A DNA stretch of 64,000 bases from Aquariibacter albus. GTDB taxonomy: Bacteria; Pseudomonadota; Gammaproteobacteria; Burkholderiales; Burkholderiaceae_C. The notes under the pieces were generated by a model. It saw only the letters and a program-made list of their open reading frames with translations. It had not been told where the DNA came from and searched no databases. Numbering within the stretch: position 1 is the stretch's first letter; every line of letters starts with the position of its first letter. Of this stretch, positions 11,514 through 20,423 are shown piece by piece. The stretch lies in contig NZ_JACIVI010000002.1 in the NCBI RefSeq assembly GCF_014145335.1, positions 124,001-188,000 of the forward strand, in the 5' to 3' direction. Made by a program: the position numbers and the translations under genes.

Positions 11514-11969
11514 ATGAACCCCCGCATCGGCTGGCTGCTGGCCGCCCTGTTCAGCGTGCTCGCCATCGTCCAGTTCGGCTGGCAGGGCGCGGTCTTCGCG
11601 ACCACCCTGGTCGTGTTCTGGCTGCTGCTGCAGTTCAGCCGCACCGTGCGGGCGCTGAAGGTGGCGTCCGGCCGGCCGGTGGGTCGCATCGTCAGCGCCA
11701 CCGAGCTGCTGCCGCGCCTGCGCCCCGGCCTGCCGCTGGCCGACCTGCTGCTGCGCACCCGCAGCCTGGGCGCCAAGGCCGACTGGCCGGTCGCCGCCGG
11801 CGAGTCGGCCGGGCCGGAGGGCCCGCTGCCGCCCGGCGCCGGTGTCTACCTGTGGACCGATGCCTCCGGCCACCGTCTGCGTGTGGCGCTGGAGAAGGGC
11901 CGGGTCAGCCGCTGGCGGCTGGAGCCGGCAGGCGAGGGGGCCGAGACCGCCGCCCCGCCCGCGGCCTGA
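11514..11969 (+). CDS. Hypothetical membrane-anchored protein
   Basis: A 151-residue protein with two closely spaced hydrophobic segments at the N-terminus (RIGWLLAALFSVLAIVQFGW and AVFATTLVVFWLLLQF, residues 4 to 42) and a soluble C-terminal part with LPPGAGVYLWTDASGHRLRV. I recognise no named family. The ATG follows a CAGGAG sequence at 11499-11504. It lies about 50 bases after radA and 40 before the lipase-like gene on the same strand, so it may belong to a short operon with them. Function unknown. Confidence 0.6.
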   Translation: MNPRIGWLLAALFSVLAIVQFGWQGAVFATTLVVFWLLLQFSRTVRALKVASGRPVGRIVSATELLPRLRPGLPLADLLLRTRSLGAKADWPVAAGESAGPEGPLPPGAGVYLWTDASGHRLRVALEKGRVSRWRLEPAGEGAETAAPPAA

Positions 11970-12009
11970 GGCGTCGGCGGGCTGGGTCGGGCCGTCCGAG
12001 GGGGCTTCC

Positions 12010-12921
12010 GTGATCGCCCGTCTGCTGCGTCTTGCCCTGGCCCTGCTGCTGCTGGCCATGCTGGCGCTCGCCCTCGGCGGCCTGGCCGCGGGGCGGCCGC
12101 TGGCCGGGCTGGTGGCGGCCCTGGCCCTGCCCCTGGGCCTGCTTCTGCTCGGGCTCGGGGCCTATGGGCTGGAGATGATGCTGGCCGCGGCCGTCCACGG
12201 CGACGATCCCTGGCCGCGCCCGCGTGCCATCGACCGACTGCGGGCCGTCCTGGGCGAGCTGGGCCTCGCCCTGCCGACCTTTCTCTGGCACCAGGCCTTC
12301 CGCGCTGCGGCCTGGCCCGACCGCCCCGGCCTGGCCGGCCAGCGCGGCGTGGTGCTGGTGCACGGCCATGTCTGCAACCGCGGCTTCTGGAACCGCTGGC
12401 TCGCGCGCCTCGCGGCCGAGGGCCGGCCGGTGCTGGCCGTCACGCTGGAGCCGCCCCTGGCCGGTGTCGAGGCCGGCGTGCCCTGCCTCGAAGCCGCGGT
12501 GGCCCGGTTGGAGGCCGCCACCGGCCGCCCGCCGCTGCTGGTCGCGCACAGCATGGGGGGCCTGGTGTGGCGCGCGTGGCGCGTGGCCGCGCCCGGCAAT
12601 GCCGCGCGGCTGGCCGGGGTGATGACGATCGGCACGCCGCACCACGGCACCTGGCTGGCCCGGCTGGGCCTCAGCCGCAATGCCCGCGACATGCGGCCCG
12701 GCAGCGACTGGCTGCAGGCGCTGGCCGCCGCCGAGGCCCGCCTGCCCGAGCCGCCGGGTGCGCGCTGCTGCTGCGTGCTGGGCACGGCCGACAACGTCGT
12801 TTTCCCCCCGGCCTCCGCCGTGCTGGCCGGCGCCGAGACCCTGCACCTGCCGGCCACCGCGCACATCGCGCTGGTCCATCACCCGGCCTGCCTGGCTTGG
12901 CTGCGCGCGCGGCTGGACTGA
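12010..12921 (+). CDS. Membrane-anchored alpha/beta-hydrolase (lipase/permease-like fold)
   Basis: A 303-residue protein starting at a GTG (12010), with two N-terminal hydrophobic segments (about residues 5 to 55) and then an alpha/beta-hydrolase domain. The oxyanion strand is GVVLVHGHVCNRGFW (HGH at 118-120), the nucleophile elbow is VAHSMGGLVWR with Ser181, TIGTPHHGTWLARLG follows, and a late Asp (LGTADNVVF) and His (TAHIALVHH) complete a plausible triad. This resembles triacylglycerol lipase or PGAP1-like esterases. The frame is open upstream across the preceding gene, but that stretch has the composition of an overlapping shadow. Substrate unknown. Confidence 0.75.
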   Translation: MIARLLRLALALLLLAMLALALGGLAAGRPLAGLVAALALPLGLLLLGLGAYGLEMMLAAAVHGDDPWPRPRAIDRLRAVLGELGLALPTFLWHQAFRAAAWPDRPGLAGQRGVVLVHGHVCNRGFWNRWLARLAAEGRPVLAVTLEPPLAGVEAGVPCLEAAVARLEAATGRPPLLVAHSMGGLVWRAWRVAAPGNAARLAGVMTIGTPHHGTWLARLGLSRNARDMRPGSDWLQALAAAEARLPEPPGARCCCVLGTADNVVFPPASAVLAGAETLHLPATAHIALVHHPACLAWLRARLD

Positions 12922-12938
12922 GCGGGTGTGAGCGAAGG

Positions 12939-12972
12939 GCTGAGCCGGCCGCTGCGGCGCGCCCGGCTCAGC
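12939..12972. terminator. Bidirectional hairpin between convergent genes
   Basis: A perfect 10-bp stem, gctgagccgg and ccggctcagc, encloses a 14-base loop that can itself pair. It spans the space between the hydrolase stop and the stop of the regulator on the other strand. No T-run follows on either side, so termination is inferred from position and stem only. Confidence 0.45.
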
Positions 12973-14056
12973 GTCCGCCGAAGGCCTCGTCGACGCGCAG
13001 CACCCGGCCGGTCTCGGCTGCTTCGTAGCCCGCCATGGCCGCCACGGTGGCCCGGTAGGCCGGGCTGCCGAGCAGGGCCAGCAGGCTGCGCATCGCGGGC
13101 TGCTCCAGGGCCTCGGCGCGCACCGCGAAGAAGTAGCGCTCGCGCAGCAGCGGCAGGAAGGTCAGGCCGAAGCGCTGGGCCGCGGTCTGCACCCCCAGGC
13201 CGACATCGGCCATGCCGCTGGCGATGAAGGCGGCCACGGCCGCATGCGTGAATTCCGTGCTCTCCCAACCGCGCAGCGCGGCCGGTGTGAGGCCGTGCTT
13301 GTCGATCAGCAGCTCGGTCAGCATGCGGGTGCCGGAGCCCTGGGGCCGGTTGACGAAGCGCAGGTCCTCGCGGCCCAGGTCCTCGACGCCACGCACGCGC
13401 TTGGGGTTGCCGGGCGCGACGAACAGGCCCTGCCAGCGCACGGCCAGATGCACGAGGCGGTGCTCCTCGTCGCGCAGCCAGGCGCGGTAGCGCTGGGCGG
13501 CGCGGGCCTCGAAGTCGCCGATCGGCACGTGGAAGCCGGCCAGGTCGCATTCGCCGCGTGACAGGGCGGCGACGGCCTCGATGCTGTGGCGGTAGCGCAG
13601 CTCGACCGACTGCGGCACGGCTTCGAGCTGCTCGACCAGCGCCGCCACCGCGAAGCCGTGGCTGGCATGCAGGCGCAGCGGCTGCGGTGCGCGCGGCAGG
13701 CTGCGCTCGATCTCGGTCTCCAGCTCGGAGGCCAGGCTGTCGAGCAGCGGCGTCAGCCGGGCCTGCACGCGGCGCTGGGCCCAGATCAGCTTCTCGGCCA
13801 GGGGACTGAGGGTGGAGCCGCGGCCGCGGCCGGCGTCGATCAGCGGATGGCCGAACAGGGCCTCGGCGGCCTTCACCTGGCCCCAGGCGTGGCGGTAGGA
13901 CACGCCCAGGCTGCGTGCGGCCTGGGCGATCGCGCCGGTTTCCTGCACGGCCGCCAGCAGGGCCAGCAGGCTGGCGATGTCCAGGCCGGCCAGGTCCTCG
14001 CCGCTGCCGTTGCCGCCGGGGCTGATCGACCACTGGGGCCGGATGTGAACGCGCAT
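12968..14056 (-). CDS. Regulator with ModE/LysR-like HTH and periplasmic-binding-type sensor domain, divergent from formate dehydrogenase
   Basis: The 362-residue protein has a winged helix at about residues 25 to 90 (LLALLAAVQETGAIAQAARS, LGVSYRHAWGQVKAAEALFG, then DAGRGRGSTLSPLAEKL), which is the ModE/LysR type. It is followed by a PBP-like domain (GECDLAGFHVPIGDFEARA, LRFVNRPQGSGTRMLTELLI, ASGMADVGLGVQTAA) of the kind seen in molybdate- and oxyanion-sensing regulators. It is transcribed away from the formate dehydrogenase genes across a 154-base gap holding two T-N11-A dyads, so it most likely controls them and itself. Whether it senses formate, molybdate or tungstate is not shown; FdsR-like function is inferred. 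Confidence 0.8.
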   Translation of the reverse strand: MRVHIRPQWSISPGGNGSGEDLAGLDIASLLALLAAVQETGAIAQAARSLGVSYRHAWGQVKAAEALFGHPLIDAGRGRGSTLSPLAEKLIWAQRRVQARLTPLLDSLASELETEIERSLPRAPQPLRLHASHGFAVAALVEQLEAVPQSVELRYRHSIEAVAALSRGECDLAGFHVPIGDFEARAAQRYRAWLRDEEHRLVHLAVRWQGLFVAPGNPKRVRGVEDLGREDLRFVNRPQGSGTRMLTELLIDKHGLTPAALRGWESTEFTHAAVAAFIASGMADVGLGVQTAAQRFGLTFLPLLRERYFFAVRAEALEQPAMRSLLALLGSPAYRATVAAMAGYEAAETGRVLRVDEAFGGR

Positions 14057-14082
14057 GCCTGTCCTTCGATGTGGAAGTGCCT

Positions 14083-14158
14083 TGCATATTTTGCAGGCCC
14101 TGGATGGCTAATCTTTCAGGGTTCGCAGGGGCAAGCCGTCCCGCATCAAATATGTTGA
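14083..14158. promoter_or_regulatory. Two T-N11-A dyads in the AT-rich divergent regulator/formate dehydrogenase promoter region
   Basis: tgcatattttgca (14083-14095) and tcaaatatgttga (14146-14158) are both 13-base dyads with T-N11-A spacing, the pattern bound by LysR-type regulators. They stand in the least GC-rich part of this intergenic region, one near each divergent start. Binding by the regulator at 12968-14056 is inferred. Confidence 0.5.
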
Positions 14159-14210
14159 ATCAAGCGCATGCTGGCGGCAGCTTCTGCTGAAGCCTGCGCG
14201 GAGACCGTCG

Positions 14211-15932
14211 ATGAACGCCCCCGTCATTCCCATCCTGCCGGTCGGCAAGGCCCGTGCGCCACGCAGCTCCGGCCCCCGGCCGGTCCCGGCCCAGGCCCTG
14301 GCCGACGTTCGCGAGGCCCTGGGCCCTGACGCCGATCTGGGCCGCCGCGACCTGCTGATCGAGCATCTGCATGCCATCAACGACCGCCACCGCCAGCTGC
14401 GCAGCGACCACCTCGCCGCCCTGGCCGAGCTGATGCGCTTGTCGGTGACCGAGGTGCACGAGGTCGCGAGCTTCTATCACCACTTCGAGGTCGTGCGTCC
14501 CGGCGCCGACGGCCACTACCCGGTGGCTGCCGCGCTCACCGTGCGCGTCTGCGACGGCCTGGCCTGCGAGATGGCTGGCGCGCAGGAGCTGCTGGCCCGC
14601 TTGCCCGAGATCCTCGGCCGCGAGGTGCGCGTGATCGCCGCGCCCTGCATCGGCCGTTGCGAGCAGGCCCCGGCCGTGGCCGTGCACCAGCATCCCATCG
14701 CGAAGGCCACGGTCGAATCGGTGCAGGCGGCTGTGCAGGCGGGGGCCACCACCCACGAGCCCGCGCCCTACCAGGACCTGGCCGCCTACCGTGCCGCCGG
14801 CGGCTACACCTTGCTGGCCGAATGCCTGACGGGCGTGCGCGACGTCGAATCCGTCCTCCAGACCCTCGAACATTCCGGCCTGCGCGGCCTGGGCGGCGCG
14901 GGCTTCCCGGCCGGCCGCAAGTGGCGCATCGTGCGCGGCGCGCCCGGCCCGCGCCTGATGGCGGTCAACATCGACGAGGGCGAGCCCGGCACCTTCAAGG
15001 ACCGGACCTACCTGGAGCAGCATCCGCACCTCTTCCTCGAAGGCCTGCTGATCGCCGCCTGGGCGGTCGGCATCGAGGCCTGCTACATCTACCTGCGCGA
15101 CGAATACCACGGCTGCCGCGCCCTGCTCGAACGCGAACTGGCCGCGCTGAAGGCCGCGCCGCCGCTGCCGGAAGGCCATGCCCTGCCGGCGATCGAATTG
15201 CGCCGCGGGGCCGGGGCCTACATCTGCGGCGAAGAGTCCGCGATGATCGAATCCATCGAGGGCAAGCGCGGCATGCCGCGGCTGCGGCCGCCCTATGTGG
15301 CGCAGGTGGGCCTCTTCGGCCGGCCCACGCTGGAGCACAACTTCGAGACGCTCTACTGGGTGCCCACGCTGCTGCAGCGCGGCGCCGCGTGGTTTGCCGG
15401 CCAGGGCCGCCACGGCCGCAAGGGTCTGCGCAGCTTCTCGGTCAGCGGCCGGGTCGCGAAGCCCGGCGTGCACCTGGCGCCGGCCGGTATCACCCTGCAG
15501 GAGCTGGTCGACGAGTACTGCGGCGGCATGCTGCCCGGCCACACGCTCTACGCCTACCTGCCGGGCGGCGCCTCGGGCGGCATCCTGCCGGCCTCGATGG
15601 CCGACATCCCGCTGGACTTCGACACCCTGCAGCCGCACGGCTGCTTCATCGGCTCGGCCGCGGTGATGGTGCTGTCCGACCAGGACCGCGTGACCGATGC
15701 CGCACGCAATCTGATGGCCTTCTTCGAGCACGAGAGCTGCGGCCAGTGCACCCCCTGTCGCGCCGGCACGGCCAAGGTGCGCGAGCTGATCGCCCAGCCC
15801 GTCTGGGACCGCGAGCTGATCGCCGACCTGTCCCAGGTCATGCGCGACGCCTCCATCTGCGGCCTGGGCCAGGCCGCGCCCAACCCGGTGGACTGCGTCA
15901 TCAAGTACTTCCCGCAGGAGCTGTCCGCATGA
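14211..15932 (+). CDS. fdsB: NAD-dependent formate dehydrogenase beta subunit, fused NuoE-like and NuoF-like domains
   Basis: The 573-residue protein passes electrons from the alpha subunit to NAD+. Residues 1 to about 160 are NuoE-like with a [2Fe-2S] site (CDGLAC and CIGRC). The rest is NuoF-like: the FMN/NADH segment GLRGLGGAGFPAGRKW, GAGAYICGEESAMIESIEG, and a [4Fe-4S] site ESCGQCTPCRAG with a later Cys in ASICGLGQ. Fds-type enzymes usually carry these as separate gamma and beta subunits; the fusion and its size match the two-subunit FDH1 type described in Methylobacterium extorquens. The stop overlaps the alpha subunit start (ATGA), indicating translational coupling. Confidence 0.9.
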   Translation: MNAPVIPILPVGKARAPRSSGPRPVPAQALADVREALGPDADLGRRDLLIEHLHAINDRHRQLRSDHLAALAELMRLSVTEVHEVASFYHHFEVVRPGADGHYPVAAALTVRVCDGLACEMAGAQELLARLPEILGREVRVIAAPCIGRCEQAPAVAVHQHPIAKATVESVQAAVQAGATTHEPAPYQDLAAYRAAGGYTLLAECLTGVRDVESVLQTLEHSGLRGLGGAGFPAGRKWRIVRGAPGPRLMAVNIDEGEPGTFKDRTYLEQHPHLFLEGLLIAAWAVGIEACYIYLRDEYHGCRALLERELAALKAAPPLPEGHALPAIELRRGAGAYICGEESAMIESIEGKRGMPRLRPPYVAQVGLFGRPTLEHNFETLYWVPTLLQRGAAWFAGQGRHGRKGLRSFSVSGRVAKPGVHLAPAGITLQELVDEYCGGMLPGHTLYAYLPGGASGGILPASMADIPLDFDTLQPHGCFIGSAAVMVLSDQDRVTDAARNLMAFFEHESCGQCTPCRAGTAKVRELIAQPVWDRELIADLSQVMRDASICGLGQAAPNPVDCVIKYFPQELSA

Positions 15933-18820
15933 ACGCCCGCACCCCCGACACCGTGCTGAGCGAAGCCCTGCCCACGGTCGAGTTCAGCCTGAACGGCCAG
16001 ACCGTGCAGGCCAAGGAAGGCCAGACGATCTGGGCCGTCGCCCAGGCCCAGGGCGTGACCATCCCGCACCTCTGCCACAAGGAAGGCCTGGCCCCCGCCG
16101 GCAACTGCCGCGCCTGCGTGGTGGAGGTGGCGGGCGAACGCACCCTGGCCGCGTCCTGCTGCCGCGCCGTGGCGCCCGGCATGAAGGTCGAGACCGAGAG
16201 CCCGCGTGCGCTCAAGTCGCGCGCCCTGGTGCTGGAGCTGCTGCTCAGCGATGCCGGCGCCACGACCGATGTGCACACCCAGGCCTCCGAGCTGAGCGCC
16301 TGGGCCGCCAGGGTCGGCGTGACGGAAAGCCGCTTCCCGGCCCGCAACCCGCACTATGCGGCGCCCGACCTCAGCCACGCCGCCATCGCCGTGAACCTGG
16401 ATGCCTGCATCCAGTGCACCCGCTGCCTGCGCGCCTGCCGCGACATCCAGGGCAATGACGTGATCGGCCTGGCCCTGCGCGGCCCGCACGCCAAGATCAG
16501 CTTCGATGCCGATGCGCCGCTGGGCGAATCGTCCTGCGTCGCCTGCGGCGAATGCGTGCAGGCCTGCCCCACCGGCGCGCTGATGCCGGCGCGCGGCGCC
16601 GGCCTGGCCACCATCACGAAGGAGGTCGATTCGGTCTGCCCCTTCTGCGGCGTCGGCTGCCAGCTGCGCCTGCACGTGGGCCCGGCCCAGGAGAGCGCGC
16701 CCGAGGGGCCGCAGAAGGTGCACTACGTGACCGGCCTGGACGGCCCGGCCAACCACGGCCGCCTGTGCGTGAAGGGCCGCTACGGTTTCGACTACATCCA
16801 CCATCCGCGCCGCCTAAGCACCCCGCTGATCCGCCGCGAGGGCGTGAAGAAGGACCCGGCCGACATCGACCGCGTCAAGTCCGGCGAGGTGGCGCTGGAG
16901 GCCCTGTTCCGCCCCGCGAGCTGGGATGAGGCGCTGGACTTCGCCGCCGGCGGCCTGAAGGCGATCCGCGACGAGGCCCTGGCCGCCGGCCTGCGTGGCC
17001 GCGCCATCCCCCTGGCCGGCTTCGGCTCGGCCAAGGGCAGCAACGAGGAGGCCTACCTCTTCCAGAAGCTGGTCCGCCAGGGCTTCGCGACCAACAACGT
17101 CGACCACTGCACCCGGCTCTGCCACGCCAGTTCGGTGGCGGCGCTGCTGGAAGGCGTGGGCTCGGGCGCGGTCAGCAATCCGGTGGCCGATGTCGAGCAG
17201 GCCGGGCTGATCTTCCTGATCGGCGCCAACCCGGTGGTCAACCACCCGGTGGCCGCGACCTGGATCAAGAACGCGGTCGACCGCGGGGCCAAGCTGGTCA
17301 TCGCCGATCCGCGCCGCAATGCCCTCAGCCGCCGCGCCACCTGGCACCTGGCCTTCCGCCCGGACACCGACGTGGCCCTGCTCAACGGCCTGCTGCACGT
17401 GATCATCGCCGAGGGCCTGGTCGACGCCGGCTTCATCGCCGAGCGCGTGCGCGGCTACGAGGCGCTGCAGGCCGCGGTGGCCGAAGCCACGCCCGAGCGC
17501 ATGGCCGAGATCTGCGGCATCGATGCCGACACGATCCGCGCCGTGGCCCGCGCCTTCGCCACCAGCAAGGGCTCCATGATCCTGTGGGGCATGGGGGTCA
17601 GCCAGCATGTGCACGGCACCGACAACGCGCGCGGCCTGATCGCCCTCTCGATGATCACCGGCCAGATCGGCCGGCCCGGCACCGGCCTGCATCCCCTGCG
17701 CGGCCAGAACAATGTGCAGGGTGCCTCGGATGCGGGCCTGATCCCCATGATGCTGCCCAACTACCAGCGCGTGGCCGAAGCCGGCGTGCGCGCCAGCTTC
17801 GAGCAGCTCTGGGGCGAGGGCCTGCTGCCGCGGCTGGAGGCCGAGCCCGGCCTGACCGTGGTCGAGATCATGCATGCCGCCAGCGCGGGCAGGATCCGCG
17901 GCATCTACGTGGAGGGCGAGAACCCGGCGATGTCCGACCCGGATCTCAACCATGCGCGCGCGGCCCTGGCCAGCCTGCAGCACCTGGTGGTGCAGGACAT
18001 CTTCGCGACCGAGACCGCCCTCCTGGCCGACGTGATCCTGCCCGCCTCGGCCCATGCCGAGAAGTGGGGCAGCTACACCAACACCGACCGCCTGATCCAG
18101 CCCGGCCGTCCGGCCACCCGGCCGCCCGGCGAGGCCCGCCAGGACCTCTGGGCCATCGAGCAGATCGGCCGCCGCCTGGGCCTGCCCTGGGCCTACTGGA
18201 CCGCCGCCGATGGCGATGGCCAGGCCGCGGCCGAGGCCCCGGTGGCCCGCGTCTACGAGGAAATGCGCCAGGCCATGGAGCCGCTGGCCGGTGTGCCATG
18301 GAGCCGTCTGGTGCGCGAGAACGCGGTCATGACCCCGGCCGCGCGCGAGGATGCGCCCGGCGAGGCCATCGTCTTCATCGACCGCTTCCCGACCGACGAC
18401 GGCCGGGCCCACCTGGTGCCCACCACCTTCGCCGCCGGCCCCGAGACCCGCGACGCCGACTACCCCCTGGTGCTGACCACCGGCCGCGTGCTGGAGCACT
18501 GGCACACCGGCGCGATGACCCGCCACGCCAGCATGCTGGAGGCCATCGCCCCGGCGCCGCTGGTGCAGATGCACCCGCTGGATGCCGAGCCGCTGGGCAT
18601 CGCCGACGGCGCAGCCATCCGCATGGCCACCCGCCACGGCGAGGTGCAGGCCGTGGCCGTGCTCACGCCCGAGGTGCAGCGCGGCCAGGTCTTCATGGCC
18701 TTCGCCTACTGGGAGGCCGCCGCCAACCGCCTGACCGGCGACGCGCTGGATGCCGTCGCCAAGATCCCGGGCTTCAAGGTGACGGCGGTGCAGGTGCAGC
18801 CGGTGGCGGCTGCCCGCTGA
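15929..18820 (+). CDS. fdsA: NAD-dependent formate dehydrogenase catalytic alpha subunit (Mo/W-bis-MGD)
   Basis: The 963-residue cytoplasmic enzyme oxidises formate to CO2. In order: an N-terminal [2Fe-2S] domain (HLCHKEGLAPAGNCRACVVE), a double [4Fe-4S] ferredoxin domain (CIQCTRCLRACRD and CVACGECVQACPTG), the [4Fe-4S] site of the catalytic domain (CPFCGVGC, later GRLCVKGRYG) and the bis-MGD domains. The metal ligand is Cys398 next to His399 in HCTRLCHASS, so no selenocysteine is needed. The C-terminal molybdopterin dinucleotide-binding domain begins near LVLTTGRVLEHWHTGAMTR. Molybdenum and tungsten cannot be told apart from sequence. No fdsC/fdhD or fdsD gene follows; the next gene is a chemoreceptor. 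Confidence 0.93.
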   Translation: MNARTPDTVLSEALPTVEFSLNGQTVQAKEGQTIWAVAQAQGVTIPHLCHKEGLAPAGNCRACVVEVAGERTLAASCCRAVAPGMKVETESPRALKSRALVLELLLSDAGATTDVHTQASELSAWAARVGVTESRFPARNPHYAAPDLSHAAIAVNLDACIQCTRCLRACRDIQGNDVIGLALRGPHAKISFDADAPLGESSCVACGECVQACPTGALMPARGAGLATITKEVDSVCPFCGVGCQLRLHVGPAQESAPEGPQKVHYVTGLDGPANHGRLCVKGRYGFDYIHHPRRLSTPLIRREGVKKDPADIDRVKSGEVALEALFRPASWDEALDFAAGGLKAIRDEALAAGLRGRAIPLAGFGSAKGSNEEAYLFQKLVRQGFATNNVDHCTRLCHASSVAALLEGVGSGAVSNPVADVEQAGLIFLIGANPVVNHPVAATWIKNAVDRGAKLVIADPRRNALSRRATWHLAFRPDTDVALLNGLLHVIIAEGLVDAGFIAERVRGYEALQAAVAEATPERMAEICGIDADTIRAVARAFATSKGSMILWGMGVSQHVHGTDNARGLIALSMITGQIGRPGTGLHPLRGQNNVQGASDAGLIPMMLPNYQRVAEAGVRASFEQLWGEGLLPRLEAEPGLTVVEIMHAASAGRIRGIYVEGENPAMSDPDLNHARAALASLQHLVVQDIFATETALLADVILPASAHAEKWGSYTNTDRLIQPGRPATRPPGEARQDLWAIEQIGRRLGLPWAYWTAADGDGQAAAEAPVARVYEEMRQAMEPLAGVPWSRLVRENAVMTPAAREDAPGEAIVFIDRFPTDDGRAHLVPTTFAAGPETRDADYPLVLTTGRVLEHWHTGAMTRHASMLEAIAPAPLVQMHPLDAEPLGIADGAAIRMATRHGEVQAVAVLTPEVQRGQVFMAFAYWEAAANRLTGDALDAVAKIPGFKVTAVQVQPVAAAR

Positions 18821-18904
18821 ACCCGGGGCCGGGGTGGGTGGGCCGCACGCGCCCGTCCGCCCCCGGGCAAACCCCTGAAGACGACATCTGCGCGGGCTGC
18901 GCGG

Positions 18905-18933
18905 CTCAAGTCTGCCGATGGTCCGGTCGATGA
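18905..18933 (+). promoter_or_regulatory. Sigma-28 (FliA)-like promoter for the chemoreceptor gene
   Basis: CTCAAG (18905-18910), 15 bases, then GTCGATGA (18926-18933). This is close to the flagellar sigma consensus CTAAAG-N15-GCCGATAA, differing at one position in the -35 and two in the -10. It lies about 110 bases before the start of a methyl-accepting chemotaxis gene, the class of gene this sigma factor usually drives. Confidence 0.5.
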
Positions 18934-19042
18934 GCCGCCTACGCTTCACGCGTCCCCGTCCCCCTGCGGCCGATGCGTTCCGGGGGGGCAGGTCCGTCGT
19001 CTTCACCATCCGGACTGCCGCCGCGGCAGGGGGAGCCCCGCC

Positions 19043-20197
19043 ATGTTTCATCTGCATCACTACCGCCTGACCGTCCGCATCGGTTCGGGCTTCCTGATCC
19101 TGACCCTGCTTTTCGCCCTGCTCGGCGGCCTGGGCCTGCTGGCCCTCGGCCGCATGGAGGCGGCCTTGCTGGCCGGCCAGACGGCCGCGGGCGTCGAGCT
19201 GGCCGCCACGCTGCGGCCGCTGATCGCGGGCGTGCTGGCGCTGGCCATGCTGACCGCCCTGGGCATGGCCTGGGCGACCCATGTCAGCTTCAGCCGTCCG
19301 GTGGAGCGGGTGGTGCAGGTCGTCAGCCGCATCGCCGGCGGCGACCTGGCCAGCCGCATCGAGGCCCAGGGCCGCGACGAGTTCGCCTGGCTCAACCACG
19401 AGTTGAACGCGATGCGCAAGAAACTGCAGCAGGCGCTCAGCGAGGTGCGCAGCTCCGCCGAGCAGGTCGAGGCCGCGTCCAGCGAGATCGCCTCGGGCAA
19501 CAACGACCTCTCGGCCCGCACCGAGACCCAGGCCGGCAGCCTGCAGCAGACCGCCAGCTCGATGATGCAGCTCACCGGCACCGTCAAGCAGAACGCCGAC
19601 AGCGCCCGCCAGGCCAATGAGCTGGTGATGGCCGCCAGCGACGTGGCCAGCCGCGGCGGCCAGGTCATGAGCCAGGTCGTCGCCACCATGCAGGCCATCA
19701 ATGGCAGCGCGCAGAAGATCAACGACATCATCGGCGTGATCGACGGCATCGCCTTCCAGACCAACATCCTGGCGCTCAACGCCGCGGTGGAGGCGGCCCG
19801 GGCCGGCGAGCAGGGCCGTGGCTTCGCGGTTGTCGCTGGCGAGGTGCGCAACCTGGCCCAGCGCAGCGCGCAGGCGGCCAAGGAGATCAAGACCCTGATC
19901 GGCGACTCGGTCGACCGCGCCAGCGACGGCGCCCGCCAGGTCGACGAGGCCGGCGCGACCATGCAGGAGATCCTGCGCAGCGTGCAGAAGGTCACCGCGA
20001 TCATGGGCGAGATCCGCCATGCCAGCGAGGAGCAGTCGGCCGGCATCCAGCAGATCAACCAGGCCATCGACCAGATGGACGGCGTGACCCAGCAGAACGC
20101 CGCGCTGGTCGAGCAGGCCGCGGCGGCCGCCGGCTCCCTGCGCGAGCAGGCCCAGAAGCTCACCGGCACCGTCGCCGTCTTCCGCCTGGCGGCCTGA
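19043..20197 (+). CDS. Methyl-accepting chemotaxis protein without a periplasmic sensor domain
   Basis: The 384-residue chemoreceptor has two N-terminal membrane segments (about residues 14 to 35 and 57 to 80) separated by only about 20 residues, so it lacks the usual periplasmic ligand domain. A HAMP linker ([20 protein letters not shown]) follows, then the coiled-coil signalling domain with the conserved tip [20 protein letters not shown] and [20 protein letters not shown]. No C-terminal CheR-docking pentapeptide is seen. It could sense membrane or cytoplasmic state, or act with partner receptors. It has its own sigma-28-like promoter and is not part of the formate dehydrogenase operon. Confidence 0.92.
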   Translation: MFHLHHYRLTVRIGSGFLILTLLFALLGGLGLLALGRMEAALLAGQTAAGVELAATLRPLIAGVLALAMLTALGMAWATHVSFSRPVERVVQVVSRIAGGDLASRIEAQGRDEFAWLNHELNAMRKKLQQALSEVRSSAEQVEAASSEIASGNNDLSARTETQAGSLQQTASSMMQLTGTVKQNADSARQANELVMAASDVASRGGQVMSQVVATMQAINGSAQKINDIIGVIDGIAFQTNILALNAAVEAARAGEQGRGFAVVAGEVRNLAQRSAQAAKEIKTLIGDSVDRASDGARQVDEAGATMQEILRSVQKVTAIMGEIRHASEEQSAGIQQINQAIDQMDGVTQQNAALVEQAAAAAGSLREQAQKLTGTVAVFRLAA

Positions 20198-20239
20198 GCG
20201 GCCCGTCCCGGGGGACAGGACCCGGGGCATTGGCCCCAG

Positions 20240-20261
20240 GGCTGGGGTAAATGCCCCAGCC
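20240..20261 (+). terminator. Hairpin downstream of the chemoreceptor gene
   Basis: ggctgggg-taaatg-ccccagcc forms an 8-bp perfect stem about 45 bases after the stop codon. There is no T-run, so it may be an imperfect terminator or a transcript-stabilising structure. Confidence 0.4.
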
Positions 20262-20423
20262 GACTCCCCCGGCGCGACCCGCGGACAGCGCGGCCGCCGC
20301 CCGGTCGGCGGGGCCGGTCCCCTGGGCGCCCGCCGCGGCCCTGGGCCGATGCCGCAGCCGGGGGCGGCCCGGGCCGTGCGCCTGCATCTTGCGACATCGG
20401 GGCATCCCGTCCCGGAGTCCATC

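Noticed and set aside
18821-19042. fdsC/fdhD or fdsD gene after the alpha subunit
   Set aside because: The 222-base gap has no frame with the expected motifs and instead holds a sigma-28-like promoter for the next gene.
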